A stretch of DNA of 64,000 nt from Sphingobacterium multivorum (GTDB taxonomy: Bacteria; Bacteroidota; Bacteroidia; Sphingobacteriales; Sphingobacteriaceae): assembly GCF_039511225.1 (NCBI RefSeq), contig NZ_CP154261.1, positions 1,922,001 through 1,986,000 of the forward strand, written 5' to 3'. A model generated the notes under the pieces. It saw nothing but the letters and a program-made list of their open reading frames with translations. It was not told where the DNA came from and searched no databases. This document shows positions 43,711-53,353 of this stretch, piece after piece; position 1 is the first letter of the stretch, and the number at the start of each line of letters is the position of its first letter. A program made the translations under genes and the position numbers.

Positions 43711-45696
43711 ATGTTAAATCACAATTATACATGCTATTTTAGCCGTTTACCGCTAAAACGTTATGTTTTGGTATGTGCCCTGTCTTTACTGGGCAGAATT
43801 GCCATAGCGCAGCAAACATCGGTATCGAGTCCTGATGGAACTTTGACCGTTAAGTTGGATCTGAAAAATGGTCATCTATTTTATGAGGTTGAACTGGAAG
43901 GAAAGACAATGTTGGAATCTTCACCTCTTGGGCTCCAAAGTAAGACCATAAATTTAAGCGATAATTTGCGTTTAATAGCAGAAAAAAGAGCTGAAATTTC
44001 GACTAATTATAACGAATCAAAAATCAAACGCAGTCAGGTAGCGTATAAAGCGAATGAATTGCGTTATGTGTTGGAGAATACTTCAAAGCAGCAGATCGAG
44101 GTTACTTTCCGTGTGAGCAACAACAATATAGCCTTCCGATATTATGTGCCTCAAGTGGGCGAGCCGGCCAACTTTGCATTGATAAAGGAGAACAGCGGCT
44201 TTAAATTCCCATTAGTTACAACAACATTTTTAACAGCCCAAGCTTCCCCGATGATAGGCTGGATGAAAACAAAACCAAGTTACGAAGAGGAGTATCAGGC
44301 AGACCAGGCGCTAGGTGTACCTTCGACGTATGGTGTTGGTTATACTTTTCCTGCGCTATTTCATGTTGGAGATCGTGGATGGGTACTTGTTTCGGAAACG
44401 GGAGTTTCAAGTGCATATTGTGCGTCCAAGTTAAGCGAAGGTACCAAGGATGGGCTTTATAGCATTGCTTTTCCGGAAGAAGGGGAGAACAATGGCATTG
44501 GACGAGCTGCTCCCACAATTTCATTACCCAGTTATACACCTTGGCGCACACTGACTGTCGGAAGCAATCTAAAACCCATTGTGGAGACGACGATTCCGTT
44601 TGATGTTGTTGAACCGCAGTATAGGGCATCGAAGAAATATGAATTCGGACGGGCGACGTGGAGCTGGTTGGAATGGCAGGACGGCAGTATTAATTTTGAA
44701 GACCAAAAGAAGTTCATTGACCTTTCGGCTTCAATGGGGTATGAATTTGTATTGATCGACAATTGGTGGGATACAAAGATCGGCCACGAGAAAATTGAAC
44801 AATTGGTGGCTTATGGGAAGGAGCGGGGCGTAGGTATTTGTCTGTGGTACAATTCGAACGGATTCTGGAACGACGCACCGCAGACGCCAAAAAATAAAAT
44901 GAATACTTCGATTGCACGTAAAGCCGAGATGCAATGGATGCAGCGCGTGGGCATTAAAGGAATCAAAGTCGACTTTTTTGGAGGCGATAAACAAGAAACA
45001 CTGAAGCTTTACGAAGATATTCTTTCGGATGCAAATGACTATGGATTAACCGTTATATTTCATGGATGTACTTTACCGCGGGGTTGGGAACGTATGTATC
45101 CGAATTTCGTGGGCAGTGAAGCCGTATTGGCCTCTGAAAATTTGATTTTCACACAACATGCAAATGATACGGAGGCTTTTAATGCGACTTTACATCCCTT
45201 TATTCGCAATGCCGTGGCGGCCATGGATTTTGGCCCGGTTTTACTGAACAAACGTCATAACCGCGAAAATAGCGGCGGTACTATCCGCAAAACGACAGAA
45301 ACATTTCAATTGGCAACGGCGGTTCTATTTCAGACTCCAGTGCAAAATTTTGGATTGACACCCAATAATTTACAGGAAATGCCAACCCATGTGATTAATT
45401 TTATGAAGCAGGTACCAACTACCTGGGATGAGACTGTTTTTATTGATGGTTATCCAGGTAAATATGTCATACTTGGCCGGAGAAAGAATGATACATGGTA
45501 CATCGCCGGTATAAATGCCGAGGGCAAAGAAAAGACTGTATCGGTGAATTTGCCCATGTTGAGTACAGATGCGGTACAGCTAATCGACGATAACATCGCC
45601 CGGCAGTCAAAACAGAAACAAATTCGACTTTCCAAAACAAAGTCCATCAAATTGACATTGCAACCTGACGGCGCTGTTGTTTTAATCGGAAAATAA
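43711..45696 (+). CDS. Glycoside hydrolase family 97 protein
   Basis: GH97 enzymes cleave alpha-glucosides or alpha-galactosides in the periplasm. The 661-residue protein has a signal peptide (LLGRIAIAQQ), the N-terminal super-sandwich domain (VSSPDGTLTVKLDLKNGHLF), the catalytic barrel and a C-terminal sandwich. The active-site strand IKVDFFGGDKQ holds D421 as a possible nucleophile. A Glu at E470 in NFVGSEAVLASE is the possible acid/base, 49 residues later. The DFFGGD form resembles the retaining alpha-galactosidase branch rather than inverting SusB. It faces the convergent GH127 gene but lacks SusC/SusD partners. Confidence 0.88.
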   Translation: MLNHNYTCYFSRLPLKRYVLVCALSLLGRIAIAQQTSVSSPDGTLTVKLDLKNGHLFYEVELEGKTMLESSPLGLQSKTINLSDNLRLIAEKRAEISTNYNESKIKRSQVAYKANELRYVLENTSKQQIEVTFRVSNNNIAFRYYVPQVGEPANFALIKENSGFKFPLVTTTFLTAQASPMIGWMKTKPSYEEEYQADQALGVPSTYGVGYTFPALFHVGDRGWVLVSETGVSSAYCASKLSEGTKDGLYSIAFPEEGENNGIGRAAPTISLPSYTPWRTLTVGSNLKPIVETTIPFDVVEPQYRASKKYEFGRATWSWLEWQDGSINFEDQKKFIDLSASMGYEFVLIDNWWDTKIGHEKIEQLVAYGKERGVGICLWYNSNGFWNDAPQTPKNKMNTSIARKAEMQWMQRVGIKGIKVDFFGGDKQETLKLYEDILSDANDYGLTVIFHGCTLPRGWERMYPNFVGSEAVLASENLIFTQHANDTEAFNATLHPFIRNAVAAMDFGPVLLNKRHNRENSGGTIRKTTETFQLATAVLFQTPVQNFGLTPNNLQEMPTHVINFMKQVPTTWDETVFIDGYPGKYVILGRRKNDTWYIAGINAEGKEKTVSVNLPMLSTDAVQLIDDNIARQSKQKQIRLSKTKSIKLTLQPDGAVVLIGK

Positions 45697-45763
45697 ATTA
45701 AACGCTCTTCTGACGAACTGAATCACTTTTGATGAACTGAATTATCCAGGCTAAGTGAATCAG

Positions 45764-45805
45764 GCCTGACTAATGGAAGCTTTCTCACAGATTCCATTAG
45801 TCAGG
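45764..45805. terminator. Inverted repeat between convergent glycosidase genes
   Basis: CCTGACTAATGGAA and TTCCATTAGTCAGG pair perfectly around a 14-base loop, overlapping the GH127 stop codon at 45797. No T-run follows, so termination is likely but less sure. Confidence 0.45.
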
Positions 45806-48160
45806 ACGAAGAGTTCGAATTTCTAGGATCTTGTGACTTGTCGATCCTGCTCCGGCCTTAATTTTCAGTTCTATTTTGGTTTTACCTATACACTCTTTGG
45901 GAAGCTGTATACGTATAGTTTTCATGGTGGATTTCTCGTCCTTGTCTTCCAATGTGCTGATGGTTTTACCATCGATCATAACCTCAGTTACCCTGGATGA
46001 ATTGTCTGCCAGCAATTTGATCGCCACCAATTGGGCCTCGGGCGTTATTTTCATCACGTAACTGAACCAGTCTTTTGTATCGCGCCAGCGTGTATCGCCG
46101 AAAGCCCCAGCATTGCTATTTTGTTCGCGAAAAAAGTGATCTGATTCCGGTTGTTGCTCTCCAGCGACGACCTTATCGACTGTTTTGGCCGCTAGCGCTA
46201 AGCTTTCTACTTCATCGCGGCTCATTTTCTCCTGTAATGCCTGCAATTCCTTTTCTGTTGCTTGAGGCCAATAGATCATATAACGGGAATCATGAATACC
46301 AAAAAAAGGTTCTAATTCCATTTGAACACCTTTTTTTCCCATATAGAGATCGGAGAGTGTAAAGTGGAGGGGCTTTGAAGTTATTGGTCGTACAAGAGCT
46401 GGAATATTGTTCGGTTCAGCTTTAAGAATTGGAAGATCACGTAAAGGGATTTGTTTTCCCGATGCAATGTGTCCCATTCGGCTGTCATCAGCCTGAAGTC
46501 CCAAAAGATCTTCCTGTCCAGTGCGGGCTCCCAAAACAAGCGGCCCATATAAAATACTGTAATGATTGCTTTTATCAGGTAACTGCTCAGTATGTACTCC
46601 CATGGGCAATTCAAGGCTGACGATATCGCCTTTTCGCCATGTACGTTTGATCTGGATATGCTCATTTGTGGAACTAAAATTGTTGTAGGGCTTCCCATTG
46701 ATCAACACATGGGGAGCTATGGTGAGCCAGCTGGGTTTACGAATAAACAAGCTGAATGACGTCGGTTTCTCGGGGTTGATTCGTATGCTTGTATTGGCTT
46801 CTGTTGGGAAGTTCGTATCTTGAATGACTTCCATATTTTTCTCCTTCCAGTCCAGGCGTGAAGGAATAAATAGATTGACAAATAGGTCATTGTTGCGGTA
46901 TGCATAGATCATTTCACCATATTTGGCGTGATTTTCCATCCCTGATCCAACGCAGCACCACATACTTGTCTGCACTTGTGAATAAACGCGATAATGCCCC
47001 GGACGGATCTGTGTGAAATAGACTAATCCTCCATGGTCGGGATGTTGTGTCGATAAGATATGGTTGTATAGCGCACGTTCATAAAAATCGAGGTATTTCC
47101 CTTGCGGATCGGTTTGGTAGAGCATTTTTGTGAGCCGTAACATATTGTAGGTGTTGCAGGTCTCAGGTCCCTCAATGCTATATAACATCTTTGAAAAATC
47201 GTTCGTTGGGTTAAAATGCTCACTCACACTATTTCCGCCAATAGCAATTGAGCGCTGTTCAACGACATTGTCCCAAAAGTACCGAACAGCCTCCGCCCAT
47301 TTTTCGTTATGGGAAAGGTCAGCAATGCGCTTAAAACCGAGGACTTTTGGAATTTGTGTATTCGCATGCAATCCTGTTAAATGATCTTCATGCGCTAATA
47401 AAGGCTCAAGTACGGATTGATGACTGAATTTACGAGCCAGCTCAAGGTAAGCCTGATCTTGGGTAATTGCAGCGACATCAGCAAAAGTTTCGTTCAGTCC
47501 ACCGTGTTCACTTCGTAACATTTCCTGTATTTGAGCATCAGAAAGTTGGCCAACCAACTCAAGCGCCCAATCAGCCATCTGGACCAGCATTTCTTTTGCA
47601 GATTTATTGCCTGTCAACAAGTAGGCATCTCGCAGGCCAGCGTAGGTTTTGTGTATATTATATAGTGGTACCCATTTTCCATTCAGGTTAAAGCTACCGG
47701 CGTTGATCCGGCCCTGTTGAATTTCTGTCCAAATAATTTTACCCCCAGGAACTCCGCCAAGGTAACCGTTTCCATTTGCTTCCTGACAACGTTTCAAGTT
47801 GCTGAGCATATAATCTAGGCGCTCCTTAATACGAAGGTCGCCTGTAGCGGCATACATATGAGCAAGAGCAGATAGATAATGACCTCCGATATGGCCATCT
47901 AACCCTGTATTTTCCCAATTGGTATAGGAGTCTTTTTTAAGCGGTAAATTGGCTTCGCGTAAAAACGGAGCCAACAAACGGTCGGGATCCATTTCCAATA
48001 AATAATTGATGTCCAGATCTTCGGCATGTTTAAAAAGCCCCGGTAATAACCTGACTTCTCTTAAATCGAAATAATTTAATTGAGGAGTCGTTTGAGCAGA
48101 TAGCGCCAGACTAAATAAGCTTAAGAGAGCACTGTGCAAAAATTTGTTTTTGAAGATCAT
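45797..48160 (-). CDS. Glycoside hydrolase family 127 protein (beta-L-arabinofuranosidase-like)
   Basis: GH127 enzymes remove beta-linked L-arabinofuranose, using a Zn-bound cysteine as nucleophile. The start at 48160 gives a good signal peptide (IFKNKFLHSALLSLFSLALS) and about 787 residues. Diagnostic parts are the Zn-ligand set ETCNTYNM (Glu and Cys) and WCCVGSGMENH (two Cys, residues about 402-403), plus YNIHKTYAGL in the (alpha/alpha)6 barrel. All four ligands are intact. A C-terminal sandwich with RLDWK-type strands follows. It is close in kind to HypBA1, but the sugar specificity is inferred. It is alone on its strand. Confidence 0.9.
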   Translation of the reverse strand: MIFKNKFLHSALLSLFSLALSAQTTPQLNYFDLREVRLLPGLFKHAEDLDINYLLEMDPDRLLAPFLREANLPLKKDSYTNWENTGLDGHIGGHYLSALAHMYAATGDLRIKERLDYMLSNLKRCQEANGNGYLGGVPGGKIIWTEIQQGRINAGSFNLNGKWVPLYNIHKTYAGLRDAYLLTGNKSAKEMLVQMADWALELVGQLSDAQIQEMLRSEHGGLNETFADVAAITQDQAYLELARKFSHQSVLEPLLAHEDHLTGLHANTQIPKVLGFKRIADLSHNEKWAEAVRYFWDNVVEQRSIAIGGNSVSEHFNPTNDFSKMLYSIEGPETCNTYNMLRLTKMLYQTDPQGKYLDFYERALYNHILSTQHPDHGGLVYFTQIRPGHYRVYSQVQTSMWCCVGSGMENHAKYGEMIYAYRNNDLFVNLFIPSRLDWKEKNMEVIQDTNFPTEANTSIRINPEKPTSFSLFIRKPSWLTIAPHVLINGKPYNNFSSTNEHIQIKRTWRKGDIVSLELPMGVHTEQLPDKSNHYSILYGPLVLGARTGQEDLLGLQADDSRMGHIASGKQIPLRDLPILKAEPNNIPALVRPITSKPLHFTLSDLYMGKKGVQMELEPFFGIHDSRYMIYWPQATEKELQALQEKMSRDEVESLALAAKTVDKVVAGEQQPESDHFFREQNSNAGAFGDTRWRDTKDWFSYVMKITPEAQLVAIKLLADNSSRVTEVMIDGKTISTLEDKDEKSTMKTIRIQLPKECIGKTKIELKIKAGAGSTSHKILEIRTLRPD

Positions 48161-48397
48161 ATGGACTGAAATTATCATTTGTTATTAACAAGATCTGATG
48201 AGCTTGTCTGGTTAGCCGTTATGTAAAAAAGGACCGGTAAATCAAAGATATTAAATGTGTTATTTATTTTAAGTGTTTTTTTTACATTTATATTTATATG
48301 TGAAAATAATGCGCGTGTTTTTTTTGTATATCATTGATAATTAGTTTGTTTTTTTATTAAAAAGAGCTGGTCCGTTTATTTTTAACTATACTTGTAT

Positions 48398-48988
48398 ATG
48401 AAGAAAGTTAATAGTATTGTTATTTTTTGTGCTTCCAGTTTAGGGAATTCGGCCGTGTATGAAGAGCAGGCCTCCTATGTGGGAAAGGTTTTGGCCGAAT
48501 ACGGTATTCGTTTGGTTTATGGGGGTGGAAGGGTTGGCCTAATGGGAGCTGTTGCGAATGGAGCTCTTGCAAAGGGAGGTGAGGTCATTGGTGTGATTCC
48601 CGACTTTTTAAATTCGAAAGAAAGGGAGCATAAGGGCGTAACGAAATTGATTACTGTAGATACCATGCATGATCGTAAACGAATTATGAGTGATTATGCG
48701 GAAGGAGTTATTGCTCTGCCGGGCGGTTTTGGTACCTTGGAAGAGCTTTTCGAAATGATTACATGGGCTCAATTGGGTTTACATAAAAAGCCAGTTGGTT
48801 TGTTAAACATCAATGGATTTTATAATCACCTAATCCACTTTATTGATCACATGGTCGAAGAGGGGCTTCTTAAGCAGGAAAATCGAGCGATGTTATTAGT
48901 GGCTGATACGATTGAAGCACTGATCGAGAAGATGCAAGAGTATGAGGCGCCACTGGTGCCAAAGTGGATAGAGAAGGATGAGATTTAG
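48398..48988 (+). CDS. LOG family Rossmann-fold nucleotide phosphoribohydrolase
   Basis: LOG proteins release the base from nucleoside 5'-monophosphates; plant homologues activate cytokinins. The ATG at 48398 gives 196 residues (MKKVNSIVIF). Signatures are FCASSLG at the N-terminus, GGGRVGLMG and PGGFGTLEELFE, which holds the catalytic Glu. Arg of HDRKRIM completes the set. It is cytoplasmic and single-gene. Many bacterial members act on AMP; the exact substrate is not shown here. Confidence 0.92.
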   Translation: MKKVNSIVIFCASSLGNSAVYEEQASYVGKVLAEYGIRLVYGGGRVGLMGAVANGALAKGGEVIGVIPDFLNSKEREHKGVTKLITVDTMHDRKRIMSDYAEGVIALPGGFGTLEELFEMITWAQLGLHKKPVGLLNINGFYNHLIHFIDHMVEEGLLKQENRAMLLVADTIEALIEKMQEYEAPLVPKWIEKDEI

Positions 48989-49299
48989 AGAGACAATGAA
49001 ATCGTTCAGAATTAACGCAGTCGAAATGAGTTCGAAGTTTTATTATTTCGGTGGCGGCTATAGCAGCGCGCAGTATACGATCATTTTTTTTCAAATTTAA
49101 ACTTTTGAACAACATTTTTAAAGAAATTAACAACAGTGAATTGAACTAGAGGAGATACCTTTGTTATGGCTAGTTGCTAGAGTCGTTTGGTCAGTATAAA
49201 TACTGCGCTGGTCTTCGATTCGGGGGAATCCCCTATATTTTAACCGGCTTTGGGATTCCCTTATTCAATCGTGAACAGGAGATATTCTTCTCCCTACAC
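48989..49299. other. Intergenic region with one half of a dispersed repeat
   Basis: No gene is seen. It contains TTTCGGTGG...CAGCGC at 49046-49080, a partial copy of a sequence also at 54116-54146. A GGGGAATCCCC/GGGATTCCC pair at about 49224-49262 could form a further stem. The next terminator begins at 49300. Confidence 0.4.
49046..49080. repeat. Short dispersed intergenic repeat, copy A
   Basis: TTTCGGTGGCGGCTATAGCAGCGC is followed by CAGTATACGA. It matches copy B at 54116-54146 at most positions, allowing a three-base gap. Both lie between genes. Confidence 0.5.
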
Positions 49300-49331
49300 A
49301 AAAGGCCCGATCGTATGATCGGGCCTCTTTT
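49300..49331. terminator. Terminator for the Fe-S operon
   Basis: AAAAGGCCCGATC and GATCGGGCCTCTTTT form a 12-base stem around GTAT, with A and T tracts on both sides. It lies 20 bases after the Fe-S gene (minus strand) and could also end plus-strand transcription. Confidence 0.85.
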
Positions 49332-49351
49332 ATTAAGTAAAGCAACGTATT

Positions 49352-50149
49352 TTACAGTTGATTTGCCCGAGCCGTGATTTCGGCAATGTCCAGCACTTCT
49401 ATCACTGATTCTTTTTCTTTTATCTTTACGCCATCTTTTAGCATGGTCATGCAGAAAGGACATGCTGCAGCTACAACTTGAGGCTGTGCATCAATGACTT
49501 CTTCGATACGTTCGATGTTAATGTCTTTTGCTCCGGGCTCTGGTTCTTTGAACATTTGTCCGCCCCCAGCACCACAGCACAATCCATTGCTCTTGCAACG
49601 TTTCAGTTCGATCAACTGGGCGTCCAAGCTTTCCAATACTTTCCTCGGTGCCTCATACACCTCATTTGCACGACCAAGATAACAGGGATCATGATAGGTT
49701 ATCTTCTTTCCCTTGAATACATTATTATCCGCTGGTTTTAATTTTCCTTCATCGATCAGGTTTTGGATCAATTGTGTATGATGAATAACCTCATAGTGGC
49801 CGCCTAGGGATGGATACTCATTTTTTAAGGTATTGAAACAGTGCGGGCAAGCAGTTACTATTTTTTTGATTTCATAGCCATTGAGTACTTCGATATTCAT
49901 CATGGCCTGCATTTGAAATAGAAATTCGTTTCCACTTCTTTTGGCAGGATCACCCGTACAGCTTTCTTCTGTACCTAGGATGGCATATTTTAAACCGACA
50001 TGTTGTAATATTCTGCAGATATCGCGCGTAATTTTCTGTGCACGTTCGTCAAAGCTCCCTGCACAACCTACCCAAAATAGTATATCAGGAGTTTCTCCTT
50101 TGGCTAACAGTTCAGCAACTGTTGGAACTTTTAATTCATTTTCCATCAT
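49352..50149 (-). CDS. CCG-domain Fe-S protein (heterodisulfide-reductase-like)
   Basis: The start at 50149 (MMENELKVPTV) gives 265 residues; the longer frame runs back into the upstream gene and is rejected. Two CCG (Cys-rich) domains of the HdrB/GlpC/LutA kind are visible: FWVGCAGSF...ACPHCFNTL and YHDPCYLGRANEVY...CCGAGGG...ACPFCMTML. These hold a 4Fe-4S or similar cluster and handle electrons between a quinone or thiol and a dehydrogenase. It begins four bases after the membrane Fe-S subunit, so they form an operon and likely a complex. The substrate is unknown. Confidence 0.88.
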   Translation of the reverse strand: MMENELKVPTVAELLAKGETPDILFWVGCAGSFDERAQKITRDICRILQHVGLKYAILGTEESCTGDPAKRSGNEFLFQMQAMMNIEVLNGYEIKKIVTACPHCFNTLKNEYPSLGGHYEVIHHTQLIQNLIDEGKLKPADNNVFKGKKITYHDPCYLGRANEVYEAPRKVLESLDAQLIELKRCKSNGLCCGAGGGQMFKEPEPGAKDINIERIEEVIDAQPQVVAAACPFCMTMLKDGVKIKEKESVIEVLDIAEITARANQL

Positions 50150-50153
50150 AAAA

Positions 50154-51452
50154 CTATTGTTGTTGAGTCCAATTGGCGCGGTCCAATTGCGCATATTTCC
50201 ATGGGGCACCATTGTTCTCAATATTTCCAAACATATTGTTAATACTCGCAGGGGCTTGCGATTCTTCCATAACAGCAAAGCGACGCAGCTCAATAATAAT
50301 ATCCAGTGGATTAATATTGACGGGGCATTGTTCTACACAGGCATTACAGCTTGTACAGGCCCATAACTCTTCTCGGCTGATATATGTATCTATTAGCGAT
50401 TTTCCGTCATCCTGAAAGCTTCCATTTGTTTTGATATTTATACCGACTTCCGTCAGTCGATCCCTTGTATCCATCATGATTTTTCGTGGGGACAGCAGCT
50501 TTCCCGTTATATTTGCGGGGCAAGAAGATGTACAACGTCCACATTCCGTACAGGTATAGGCGTCCAATAAGCTCTTCCAGGTTAAGTCCTGAACATCTTT
50601 GGCTCCAAAACGCGCATTTGCATCTGCTGCTGGAGGAGTGAAACTTGGGTCAAGCATGGCTTTTACCTCGTTGGTTACAGCCGGCATATTAGACAGTTTG
50701 CCTTTCGCATTCAGATTGGAAAAATAGGTGTTCGGAAAAGCTAAAATAATATGAAGATGCTTAGAGTAGGGGAGGTAGTTCAAGAATGCAAGCACACCTA
50801 GAATATGAAACCACCAACAAGACCGCTCTATTAAAAATAAAGCTTCCGTCGAAGTTGGAAGGTATGGAAGGAGATAGTGACTTACCGGAAAGGAACCTAC
50901 CGATTTAAAATGTGCAAAGCCATAGAGCTGCAATTTAAGATCAGATGCATTCATCAGCAGGAAAGCCGACATTAAAAGAATTTCTGTGATTAAAATAATA
51001 TTTGCATCCGTCTTGGGCCAATGTTTCAATTCCACGCTATTTAAGCGAGCTACTTTAGCGATATTTCTCCGAATTAAAAAGATGATGCAGGAGAGCAGTA
51101 CACCAAGGGCGAGCCATTCAAATGCACCAATCAGAAAATTATAAAAACTCCCTAGAAATGAAAAGATACGGTGTGTACCAAAAAGTCCGTCTATGACAAT
51201 TTCCAACATTTCAATGTTGATGATGACAAATCCGAGGTACACAAATAAATGTAATACTGCGGGGAAAATTCGCTTGAACATTTTCTTTTGTCCAAAGGCG
51301 ACGAGGAGCATCATTTTCCAACGCTCTGGTGATCTGTCCGAACGATCTGCCGGTCTACCCAGCTTGATATTACGATAAATCTGTTGTGCATTTTTGCTAA
51401 AAAGGAACAATGCTACAGCGAAACAAACCGCAAATATTAGTTGACCTATCAT
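50154..51452 (-). CDS. Membrane-bound 4Fe-4S dicluster electron transfer protein
   Basis: The 432-residue protein has about five membrane helices (residues about 3-20, 63-88, 105-127, 150-170 and 210-228) of the type that binds b heme or quinone. Two classical ferredoxin motifs follow: C301-x2-C-x2-C-x3-C311-P in CTECGRCTSSCP, and C366-x2-C-x2-C-x3-C376-P in CTSCNACVEQCP. It probably passes electrons between a quinone pool and the CCG-domain partner encoded next. In Bacteroidota such pairs are often near electron-transfer flavoprotein genes, not seen here. Confidence 0.87.
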   Translation of the reverse strand: MIGQLIFAVCFAVALFLFSKNAQQIYRNIKLGRPADRSDRSPERWKMMLLVAFGQKKMFKRIFPAVLHLFVYLGFVIINIEMLEIVIDGLFGTHRIFSFLGSFYNFLIGAFEWLALGVLLSCIIFLIRRNIAKVARLNSVELKHWPKTDANIILITEILLMSAFLLMNASDLKLQLYGFAHFKSVGSFPVSHYLLPYLPTSTEALFLIERSCWWFHILGVLAFLNYLPYSKHLHIILAFPNTYFSNLNAKGKLSNMPAVTNEVKAMLDPSFTPPAADANARFGAKDVQDLTWKSLLDAYTCTECGRCTSSCPANITGKLLSPRKIMMDTRDRLTEVGINIKTNGSFQDDGKSLIDTYISREELWACTSCNACVEQCPVNINPLDIIIELRRFAVMEESQAPASINNMFGNIENNGAPWKYAQLDRANWTQQQ

Positions 51453-51587
51453 ATGCTTGGATCTTGGTTATAAACAAATATACTATATTATTTTGTTATG
51501 CTAACATAGTAAAAATAAATCAGAAATGAAGACCTAAAGATGATAATTTATTGGAAATTTTTACTTGTAAAAGATAGGCTGTAATGA

Positions 51588-51626
51588 AAACGTCCAAGAA
51601 GGAATTCTTTCTTCTTGGACGTTTAC
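51588..51626 (-). terminator. Hairpin after the TetR gene
   Basis: AAACGTCCAAGAA and TTCTTGGACGTTT form a perfect 13-base stem around an 11-base loop. Read on the minus strand it ends GTTTTC, so termination of the TetR gene is likely. Confidence 0.65.
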
Positions 51627-51645
51627 CTAATTATAATAGAATAGT

Positions 51646-52320
51646 CTATAGCTGAACATCGGAGAATGTCTGTTCTAATATTTTACGAATGGTTTTCTGA
51701 ATCCGTTCTTTTCCTGCTTCGGTATTGACATCGATACCGCAAAAGGTACTGCCCGTAGATTTTGCCTGAAGGCTTAGATAGTAGATTGAACTGACTAAGA
51801 TCGCCAATGTTGCTCTCAGGTCGTTTTCGGAGTTTTCGAATTTTGAATCGACGTGTTTAAATAGTTCCTCGCCAAACATTTCCCGTCTGTCGGCGATATT
51901 TTTAAGCGCTTTGGTTTTTTCGCCCAGGCCCCAGTGAATGACTTTTTGCTTCGTTTTATCCTTCAAAAAGGTGTCGAATTGAGATTTAAGCAATTCTTCT
52001 ATCAAGGAAACGCTGATGGTGCTTGGGTTTGTGACCATTTGCTCTAAGACTCCTTTGTCTCCGATTTGCCAAAAATCTTTTTGTGTCAGGTAAGCTTCCA
52101 CCAGTTGATCGAGACCGCCAAAATAGTTCCATATTAATGCTTTGTTCAGTCCACATTCCAAAGCAATATTAGGCCCATTCAATGCATGGTATCCTTTCTT
52201 TTGAATGACCTTTCCAACAGCGGCGATCATGCGAGCTTTGGTGCGCTCCTTGTCTCGAATAGGACCGGAAGTTACCTTTCTTTCTTTTTTAGGATTATCC
52301 TCAATTACTTTCTTTTTCAT
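51646..52320 (-). CDS. TetR-like transcriptional regulator
   Basis: The 224-residue protein has a Lys-rich N-terminal tail (MKKKVIEDNPKKERKV) and then a TetR-type helix-turn-helix at about 22-70 (ARMIAAVGKVIQKKGYHAL, then CGLNKALIWNYFGG). The ligand-binding domain has no clear relatives I can name. It is monocistronic and probably controls genes elsewhere or itself. Confidence 0.8.
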   Translation of the reverse strand: MKKKVIEDNPKKERKVTSGPIRDKERTKARMIAAVGKVIQKKGYHALNGPNIALECGLNKALIWNYFGGLDQLVEAYLTQKDFWQIGDKGVLEQMVTNPSTISVSLIEELLKSQFDTFLKDKTKQKVIHWGLGEKTKALKNIADRREMFGEELFKHVDSKFENSENDLRATLAILVSSIYYLSLQAKSTGSTFCGIDVNTEAGKERIQKTIRKILEQTFSDVQL

Positions 52321-52683
52321 GCGAATAAAATCATTTTAACGACGAAGCTTTCCTGAGTACCTCATATTCGTTAGTTAATGAACAAATTTGAGCCCATGAA
52401 GTTTTCATTAGGGTAGATATGTTTGTTTTCCGAACCAATATCTACAATTTAGCTGGTAAATGCAAGAAAACCAAGCAGCAGATTTTTATTTACACTATAA
52501 TTTGACTGAACCGATAAGCTTTTTAGTTTATCTTATTCTTTTGGCTATAGAACTGACGAATATTTACTGCTGTCGGCGGTAAACGCCGATTGTGATTTAC
52601 TTGTTATTTGGGAAAATGGATAGGTAATAAAAAAGGGATTATCTCTAAAGATAATCCCTTTTTTATTGCCTTGTATTGCTGGC
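52321..52683. other. Intergenic region with terminator
   Basis: No gene is seen. The terminator at 52628-52664 is the only clear element; the rest is AT-rich and presumably holds the promoter of the TetR gene. Confidence 0.4.
52628..52664. terminator. Bidirectional terminator after ompH1
   Basis: AAAAAAGGGATTATCT and AGATAATCCCTTTTTT pair perfectly around a CTAA loop, with A/T runs on both sides. Confidence 0.88.
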
Positions 52684-53259
52684 TTATTTTCTTGCTGGAG
52701 CAGCAGGAGCAGCTGTAGCTGAAATTCCTAATTTTGTTTTAACAGCAGCAGTTAAATCCTCTCCACCTTGGAAATAAGGAATATTTGTGCTTGAAATATC
52801 AAATACATATGCCATTCCCTTTTCTTTTGAAACAGCGCTTACAGCATCACCAACTTTTCTATGAATAGGTGCAATTAGCTCTTCTTCTTTTTTACCTAAT
52901 TCATCTTGAGCAGCTTGTTGTGCTGTTTGGATACGCGCTTGGATATCTTGTAATTCTTGACCTATTTTGTTGATTTCTGGATCAACAGTTTCTTTGTTTG
53001 CTTCACTTCTGTTACGCAATTTATCGTTCGCATCTTTTTGTTTTGTTTGATAAATAGCCACCATATCTTGAATTTCTTTGGTTTTGCCGTCGCTTAATGT
53101 TTTCAATTGACCTTCGGCTGCTTTAAATTCCGAAGTGGACTGAATAATTTCAGCAAAATTGATATGACCAATCTTTTGTTGCGCATTTGCGAATTGAGTT
53201 GAGAAAAATACTGCCACTAAAGCAACCGCACCTTTTAATAAATTTTTCATGCTTTTCAT
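52684..53259 (-). CDS. OmpH/Skp family periplasmic chaperone, copy 1
   Basis: Skp-like trimeric chaperones hold unfolded outer-membrane proteins on the way to BamA. The 191-residue protein has a signal peptide (VAVFFSTQFANAQ), the usual start QKIGHINFAEIIQSTSEF, and a long coiled-coil helical pair (about residues 50-130). A compact end (AYVFDISSTNIPYF) and an Ala/Pro-rich tail follow. An internal Met four codons in is an alternative start. It follows copy 2 by 94 bases and probably shares a transcript. Confidence 0.9.
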   Translation of the reverse strand: MKSMKNLLKGAVALVAVFFSTQFANAQQKIGHINFAEIIQSTSEFKAAEGQLKTLSDGKTKEIQDMVAIYQTKQKDANDKLRNRSEANKETVDPEINKIGQELQDIQARIQTAQQAAQDELGKKEEELIAPIHRKVGDAVSAVSKEKGMAYVFDISSTNIPYFQGGEDLTAAVKTKLGISATAAPAAPARK

Positions 53260-53353
53260 TTTAATCTAATGAGCCATCTTTATGGCAATCTTTTAGTTTT
53301 CTAATTAATTACTACTATTGTTATTTGTGTTCACAATGATAATAAACTCCCGC

